Source: Bog-756 sp963718405
Lineage (GTDB): Bacteria; Actinomycetota; Acidimicrobiia; Acidimicrobiales; RAAP-2
Direction of reading: 5' to 3'
DNA length: 64,000 nucleotides
Assembly (NCBI GenBank): GCA_963718405.1
Contig: CAVQYZ010000001.1
Location: 62,001-126,000 of the forward strand
The stretch's first letter is position 1; every line of letters starts with the position of its first letter. The notes beneath the pieces are model-generated. The model was not told the origin of the DNA, ran no database searches, and saw only the letters and a program-made list of their open reading frames with translations. Below, one piece after another: positions 59,395-64,000 of this stretch. A program made the translations under genes and the position numbers.

Positions 59395-60987
59395 GTGGCG
59401 GAGGGGGAGCCGGAAGGGCAGGCTGTGGCCATGGAGAAGAAGTGGTGGACCCTGATCGTGGTGTGCGCGGCCACCTTCATGTTGCTCTTGGACGTCACCA
59501 TCGTGATCGTGGCCCTGCCCACCATCCAGTCGGGACTGCACGCCAGCTTCAGCGACGTGCAGTGGGTCGTGGATGCCTACGCCCTGACGCTGGCCTCGGT
59601 ACTGCTGACGGCCGGATCCCTGGCCGACCGGTACGGTCGGCGATTCCTGTTCACCATCGGCCTCATCGTCTTCACGCTCGGTTCGTTGTTGTGCGGGGTG
59701 GCCCAGTCGCCGATCATGTTGATCCTGTCCCGGAGCGCCCAGGGAATCGGTGGGGCCATCCTCTTCGCCACCTCGCTGGCTCTGCTGGCGCAAACGTTCT
59801 CCGGTCGCGAGCGGGGAGTGGCCTTCGGGGTCTGGGGCGCCGTCACCGGGGTGGCCGTGGGGCTGGGGCCCGTCCTGGGCGGAGTGCTCACCACCGGCGT
59901 CGGCTGGCGGAGCATCTTCTTGGTGAATCTGCCCATCGGGGTGGCCGCCCTGGTGATCACCAGATTGAAGGTGGGTGAGTCCAAGACACCGAATGCGGCG
60001 CGACCGGACTGGGCCGGCTTCGTGACCCTCACCGCCGGTCTGGTGAGCCTGGTCTACGGCCTGATCCGTGCCGGCGAGATCGCCTGGAGCGATACCGGGG
60101 TGCTCATCTGCCTGGTACTCGCCGTGGTGTTCCTGGGCTCCTTCGTGGCCGTGGAGCGCCGGGCGGAAAATCCGCTGTTCGACCTGTCGCTCTTCCGCAT
60201 CCCCTCGTTCAGTGGGGGACTGGCTGCAGCCTTCGCCATGAACGGATCGCTGTACGCCATGCTCTTGTACCTGGTCCTCTATCTCCAGGACGACCTGGGC
60301 TACTCGGCCCTGGGCACGGGCCTCCGGCTCCTGATCATGAGTGGGGTCACCCTGGTCACCGCCACCATCGCCGGACGCCTCAGTAGCCGCGTGCCGGCCC
60401 GTTGGCTCATCGGACCCGGTCTGCTTCTGGTCGGGATAGCCCTGCTGTTGATGACCGGGCTCGACGGCGCCAGCTCCTGGACCCATCTGATCCCGGGCTT
60501 CATCGTGGCCGGGGCCGGCTCCGGCATGGTCAATCCGCCCCTGGCCTCCACCGCCGTCGGGGTCGTCACCCCCCAGCGCTCGGGCATGGCCTCCGGGGTC
60601 AACACCACCTTCCGCCAGATCGGGATCGCCACCGGCATCGCCGTCTACGGGACCATCTTCGCCTCCTCCCTCCACCACAAGCTGGACCAGGCCCTGGCCG
60701 CCACCCCTTCCCTGCACGGCTACCTCCCCCGTGTCGTGGCCGCCGTGCAGCAGGGCGACCCGGGTCAGGTCATCGGGGCCGTACCCGGACCGCTGCGAGC
60801 ACCACTGGTGGCCGGCATCCGTTCGAGCTTCGCCGGCACCCTCGACATCCTCCTCGTGGTCAGTGCGGTGCTGGCCCTGGCCGGAGCGGCCTGTGCCGTG
60901 GTGCTCATCCGGCCGCGGGACTTCGTGGTCTCAACCCAGGTCCAACCGGCCCCGGCTTCCGAAGAGTCGGCTGGCGTATCCGCCTAG
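59395..60987 (+). CDS. MFS drug exporter, EmrB/QacA (DHA2) type
   Basis: 530 residues from GTG 59395 (ATG 59431 possible). FMLLLDVTIVIVALPTIQSG is motif D1, TAGSLADRYGRRFLFTIGLI motif A, and GAVTGVAVGLGPVLGGVLTT motif C. Fourteen helices, with an external segment near 435-470 before the final helix. GATAAT at 59380-59385 is a possible -10 for a near-leaderless message. The divergent Lrp-like regulator is the likely controller. Confidence 0.88.
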   Translation: MAEGEPEGQAVAMEKKWWTLIVVCAATFMLLLDVTIVIVALPTIQSGLHASFSDVQWVVDAYALTLASVLLTAGSLADRYGRRFLFTIGLIVFTLGSLLCGVAQSPIMLILSRSAQGIGGAILFATSLALLAQTFSGRERGVAFGVWGAVTGVAVGLGPVLGGVLTTGVGWRSIFLVNLPIGVAALVITRLKVGESKTPNAARPDWAGFVTLTAGLVSLVYGLIRAGEIAWSDTGVLICLVLAVVFLGSFVAVERRAENPLFDLSLFRIPSFSGGLAAAFAMNGSLYAMLLYLVLYLQDDLGYSALGTGLRLLIMSGVTLVTATIAGRLSSRVPARWLIGPGLLLVGIALLLMTGLDGASSWTHLIPGFIVAGAGSGMVNPPLASTAVGVVTPQRSGMASGVNTTFRQIGIATGIAVYGTIFASSLHHKLDQALAATPSLHGYLPRVVAAVQQGDPGQVIGAVPGPLRAPLVAGIRSSFAGTLDILLVVSAVLALAGAACAVVLIRPRDFVVSTQVQPAPASEESAGVSA

Positions 60988-61053
60988 TGCCAAGGCGGTC
61001 GGTGGGCACCGGCCTGACCACCGCGGTTGTGCCCGGTGGGCCATACTCGTCCC

Positions 61054-62292
61054 ATGCAATGGCCTGTGGGTTTCCTGTGGGGGACCGGCGCGTCGTCGAC
61101 CCAGTGCGAGGGTGCGGCACCCGCCTCGGACTGGTGGGAGTGGGAGCGTTCGGGCCACGCCCCGCTGTCCGGTGAAGGCAACGGCTTTGCCACCCGGTAC
61201 TCCGAGGACTTCTCCCTGCTGGCCGGGCTGGGGTTGACCAACCACCGGATGTCGTTGGAGTGGGCCCGTCTCGAGCCTGAGCCCGGGGTCCACGACCCGG
61301 CTGCTGTCCGCCACTACCGGGAGGTGCTCGCCGCGGCCCACGACTGCGGTGTCTCGCCCTGGGTCAGCCTCCATCACTTCACGCTGCCCCGTTGGTTCCT
61401 GGCGTCCGGTGGCTTCGTGGTGGAGTCGAACCGGACCGAGGCCTGGCGTCGTCACGTGGACTTCATAGCGGACACCTTCGGCGATCTGGTGACCGGTTGG
61501 CAGCCGGTCAACGAGACCAACTACTACGCCCTCGCCGCCTACGGGGGACGGGGATGGCCCCCCGGGCACAACGATCGAACCGAGGCGGCGGTGGTCAACG
61601 AGGCCATGCACCTGGCCAACGCCGAGGCCGCAGTGCGGCTGGCCCAGACCGGTGCACCGGTCTCCTCGATCTTCGGATTGTCCCCCATCGTGGCCCAGGA
61701 CGACGATCCGGCCACGGCCTCTATGGCCCAGTACCTGTTCGACTACCACTGGGCTCCATGGGTCGGCCTGTTCCGAGATGGCGTCCTCGGCGTCCCCGGC
61801 CGTGACCCCATCGAGCGGCCGGACCTGGCGGGCTTCGTCGACATGATCGGATTCTCCTACTACGCCACCATGGGAGTTCGTGCCGGTAGTGTGAACATCC
61901 ACCCACCTGACGCCCCTCTCTCGCCGCTGGGCTACGGGATCTGGGCAGACGGGCTGGGCCTGGCCCTCGACCGGATCCACGAGGAGTTGCCCGGCACGCC
62001 GATCCTGGTGGCGGAGTTCGGAATCGGCACCGACGACGACGCGGTGCGGGCGGAGTACCTGGCTCGGGGCCTGGTCATCGTGCACGAGGCCATCGCCCGG
62101 GGCGTCGATGTACGAGGCCTGTTCCACTGGACGGCGGTGGATAACTACGAGTGGCTCCACGGCTACGACGTCTCGTTCGGAATCATGGACCGGGACCGCC
62201 AGGTACGGGCCAGCGCCCAGGTGTCTGGCCCGGGAGGCGGTCTCGTGACCGACAGCCGGCTCGTCGGCCCGTTGGCTCCTACCGGGCGCTAG
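61054..62292 (+). CDS. glycoside hydrolase family 1 (beta-glucosidase-like)
   Basis: 412 residues. FLWGTGASSTQCEGAAPASD is the GH1 N-terminus, MSLEWARLEPEPGVHDPAAV and VSLHHFTLPRWF follow. The acid/base Glu is in GWQPVNETNYYAL (Thr replaces Pro of NEP) and the nucleophile Glu in PILVAEFGIG (FG replaces NG of TENG). FHWTAVDNYEWLHGYDVSFG is the conserved C-terminal substrate loop. Retaining beta-glycosidase fold with unusual active-site neighbours; it is about 40 residues shorter than usual. No signal peptide. Confidence 0.85.
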   Translation: MQWPVGFLWGTGASSTQCEGAAPASDWWEWERSGHAPLSGEGNGFATRYSEDFSLLAGLGLTNHRMSLEWARLEPEPGVHDPAAVRHYREVLAAAHDCGVSPWVSLHHFTLPRWFLASGGFVVESNRTEAWRRHVDFIADTFGDLVTGWQPVNETNYYALAAYGGRGWPPGHNDRTEAAVVNEAMHLANAEAAVRLAQTGAPVSSIFGLSPIVAQDDDPATASMAQYLFDYHWAPWVGLFRDGVLGVPGRDPIERPDLAGFVDMIGFSYYATMGVRAGSVNIHPPDAPLSPLGYGIWADGLGLALDRIHEELPGTPILVAEFGIGTDDDAVRAEYLARGLVIVHEAIARGVDVRGLFHWTAVDNYEWLHGYDVSFGIMDRDRQVRASAQVSGPGGGLVTDSRLVGPLAPTGR

Positions 62293-62337
62293 AAGGTGGT
62301 CGGTAGGCCTGACAGTGGACCTTCAGAAAGGAGAGCG

Positions 62338-62844
62338 GTGCCTCACAAGACGATCGTCGACCGCTCGCTCGATCTGGTCAAGGTCGACTTTGCCCCTCGC
62401 CACCGTCAGCCCTCGACCATCCGGCTCCTGGTGGCCACGGTGGTCTCCCTGGCCGGGTCCCTCGGGGTCGACGCGGCCATCGTGGCCGTCGGCACGGCCG
62501 TGTTCCCTTCGACCAAGGGCTATGTCCACTTCCAGTTTCACGACTACGCCAAGCTGACCGTCATCGGCGTCATCATCGCCTGTATCGCCTGGCCCATCGT
62601 GACCCGTATCTCGTCGGCCCCACGGTGGCTGTTCTTCCGTCTCGCCATTCTTGTGACCCTGGTCCTGTTACTTCCTGACGTGTACATCTTGGTCAAGGGC
62701 CAGCCGGCCAAGGCCGTTGCCATCCTCATGTGCATGCATCTGGCCATCGCCCTGGTCACCTACAACGCTCTCGTCCACCTCGCACCGGTCCGCCACGGAT
62801 CAGCGGTCGGTGCCCCAGGTGACGACGCCCGGTCCCCCCGGTAG
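62338..62844 (+). CDS. DUF6069-like four-helix membrane protein
   Basis: 168 residues from GTG 62338 with AAAGGAGAG upstream. Four helices: LLVATVVSLAGSLGVDAAIV, LTVIGVIIACIAWPIVTRIS, WLFFRLAILVTLVLLLPDVY and VAILMCMHLAIALVTYNALV, which matches the DUF6069 layout seen in actinobacteria. No known function. Follows the GH1 gene by 45 bases. Confidence 0.7.
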   Translation: MPHKTIVDRSLDLVKVDFAPRHRQPSTIRLLVATVVSLAGSLGVDAAIVAVGTAVFPSTKGYVHFQFHDYAKLTVIGVIIACIAWPIVTRISSAPRWLFFRLAILVTLVLLLPDVYILVKGQPAKAVAILMCMHLAIALVTYNALVHLAPVRHGSAVGAPGDDARSPR

Positions 62845-62949
62845 TGCCCGAACGCGGCACTCCGGTCGTCGAACCACACCGCCACCGCCACCGTCTGTGG
62901 CCCTTACGGTGTGGCCATCGACCAAGGTGGTGAGGTGGAGGAGCACGGC

Positions 62950-64000
62950 GTGAGAAACGGACCCAAGGCAGCCGGTTCCGTCCCGCCCGCCTGGTGGCTC
63001 GCCGGCGTGGGGCTGGCCGTGCTGTTGGTGGCGCTGGTCACGAGCCCGTCCGAGGCCCGGTCGGCGGCGGGCCAGGTCTGGTCGCCGTTCGTCCTGGTCA
63101 GTGGGCTGTTGCTCATCGGGTTGGTGGCCGACGACGATGGACTGTTCTCTTCGGCCGGGCACCACCTGGCCCGTCTGGCCCGAGGGGGCCCCGCTCTGTT
63201 CTTCGGTGCCACGGTCATGATCGCCGCCGTCACCGCGGTCTTGAACCTTGACACATCGGTAGCCTTCCTGACCCCGATCCTGGTCTATACGGCCAGGAGT
63301 CGCGGCGGAGGTGAAGCCCCGCTGCTGTACGGCTGTCTGCTCCTCTCCAATGCCAGTTCGTTGTTCCTTCCCGGCTCGAATCTCACCAACCTGATCGTTC
63401 TCGGCCATCTCCACCTGAGCGGCGCCAACTTCGTGTCCCACATGTGGCTGGCGGCCTTGGGAGCGACGGTGGTGACTGCGGTGGTGATCGCCGTCTTGGA
63501 GCACAAGGCCCTGCGACTTCGAGCCGACGACCTCGGCCCGGGCGATCGACCCGTGCTGGGCCTGGGGCTGGTGTCCGTGGTGGTGGCGGCGCTGTTGGTG
63601 GTGGTCCTGCACTCGCCGGCTGTCCCGGTGTTCGCCGTCGGCCTGGTGGCCATCGTCATCCGGGTGACCCGAGGCCGGCAGCACCCTCGACAGGTCGCCG
63701 GCGTGCTGGGCCTGCCCGTTCTGGTCGGCCTGTTCGGTGTGGCCGTAGCGCTTGGCACCCTCGGACGGGTGTGGTCGGGACCGGCAACGTTGCTCTCCCA
63801 CCTCGATCTGTGGGGCACGGCAGTAGTGGCCGCGGTCAGCTCGGTGCTCGTCAACAACCTGCCCGCGGCGTCGCTGCTGGCGGCACGCACGCCACCTCAT
63901 CCGTTCGCGCTGTTGGTCGGCCTCAATCTCGGACCAAACCTGTTTGTGAGCGGATCGTTGGCGTGGGTGCTCTGGCTACGGACGGCCCGCTCCTCGGGAG
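62950..64000 (+). CDS. ArsB/NhaD/SLC13-type transporter, N-terminal part (runs off the window)
   Basis: About 350 residues are visible. GTG 62950 has GGAGGAG six bases upstream. Ten or so helices include LNLDTSVAFLTPILVYTARS, LLLSNASSLFLPGSNLTNLI, and near the edge AAVSSVLVNNLPAASLLAAR and LLVGLNLGPNLFVSGSLAWV. The paired SN/T-x-N and VNNLPA/GPN motifs are typical of the ion transporter superfamily (ArsB, arsenite; NhaD, sodium; CitM). The last helices are outside the window. Substrate unknown; an upstream GTG at 62935 is possible. Confidence 0.83.
   Translation, partial: MRNGPKAAGSVPPAWWLAGVGLAVLLVALVTSPSEARSAAGQVWSPFVLVSGLLLIGLVADDDGLFSSAGHHLARLARGGPALFFGATVMIAAVTAVLNLDTSVAFLTPILVYTARSRGGGEAPLLYGCLLLSNASSLFLPGSNLTNLIVLGHLHLSGANFVSHMWLAALGATVVTAVVIAVLEHKALRLRADDLGPGDRPVLGLGLVSVVVAALLVVVLHSPAVPVFAVGLVAIVIRVTRGRQHPRQVAGVLGLPVLVGLFGVAVALGTLGRVWSGPATLLSHLDLWGTAVVAAVSSVLVNNLPAASLLAARTPPHPFALLVGLNLGPNLFVSGSLAWVLWLRTARSSG

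Noticed and set aside
59347..60717. 456-codon minus-strand ORF
   Set aside because: Antisense to a well-supported MFS exporter; composition dominated by Gly, Asp, His and Gln.
1..64000. CRISPR array, rRNA, insertion sequence or prophage
   Set aside because: No regularly spaced short repeats, no rRNA-like stretches, no transposase or phage genes; the only tandem repeat is in the coding sequence at 57.4-58.0 kb.

Overview
The window is a high-GC, gene-dense piece of an actinobacterial chromosome. I think it is from an uncultured member of class Acidimicrobiia (inference). The support is GTG and leaderless starts, ATGA/GTGA gene overlaps, a large lipid/CoA and short-chain dehydrogenase (SDR) gene content, a secreted protein with 42-residue GGIFAFGDA-type repeats, and DUF5134, DUF5990, DUF2510/DUF4328 and F420-type families. 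There is no rRNA, CRISPR array, integrase or transposase. Two tRNA genes (Gln-CTG and Glu-CTC) lie at 34.6-34.8 kb. The reading contains roughly 25 apparent single-base indels in conserved genes, including the essential gltX. These are most simply sequencing or assembly errors, so several genes are given as frameshifted.

Layout. 0-8.8 kb: the edge of a GH13 alpha-glucosidase, an SRPBCC protein, a small Cys-rich protein, an operon of SDR plus two double-hotdog thioesterase-like proteins, an orphan Fe3+-type ABC ATPase behind a consensus promoter with a metal-repressor-like dyad, a second SDR, an HdeD-like membrane protein, and an MFS exporter with its TetR regulator and operator. 9-17.4 kb: an indel-rich stretch with DUF2510/DUF4328, EntS-like MFS, two small ORFs, an ABC exporter, a DapB-like dehydrogenase, an SDR, a PNPOx-like flavoprotein and a low-MW tyrosine phosphatase. 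17.5-22.5 kb: a sulfatase divergent from a four-gene DUF35/DUF35/thiolase/thiolase operon behind a KstR-like site, which suggests steroid or isoprenoid side-chain cleavage. 22.5-34.4 kb: ABC-F ATPase, GT-C-like membrane protein, YoaK protein, secreted phosphoesterase, ferredoxin, gltX, DUF218 protein, then a putative phosphonate locus (phosphonate-monoester-hydrolase-like sulfatase, phosphonatase-like HAD hydrolase, FAD amine oxidoreductase).

34.8-53 kb, after the tRNAs, looks accessory. Gene density and GC are lower, and there are decayed genes (TetR and SulP remnants). It holds a peroxiredoxin/TetR divergon with two matching operators, a low-GC PlsC-like acyltransferase, a DUF5134/membrane-protein pair behind a BlaI-like palindrome, a three-gene b6-type cytochrome cluster without Rieske or cytochrome c genes, a diacylglycerol-kinase-like protein, an MFS exporter, and a glyoxalase-fold/COG2085/SDR/transketolase run. 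53-64 kb: a MerR regulator with a classic 19-bp-spacer promoter, a SnoaL-like protein, TMEM175-type channel, penicillin-V-acylase-like hydrolase, the repeat protein, a double-HTH Lrp/AsnC regulator divergent from an MFS exporter, GH1 glycosidase, a DUF6069-like membrane protein, and an ArsB/SLC13-type transporter running off the end.

The best candidates for something undescribed are the b6/subunit-IV-like cluster (41.35-43.29 kb), the phosphonate-type locus (31.0-34.4 kb) and the leaderless 57-codon gene with its own terminator (11.4 kb). All functions come from motif reading by eye. No database search was run.
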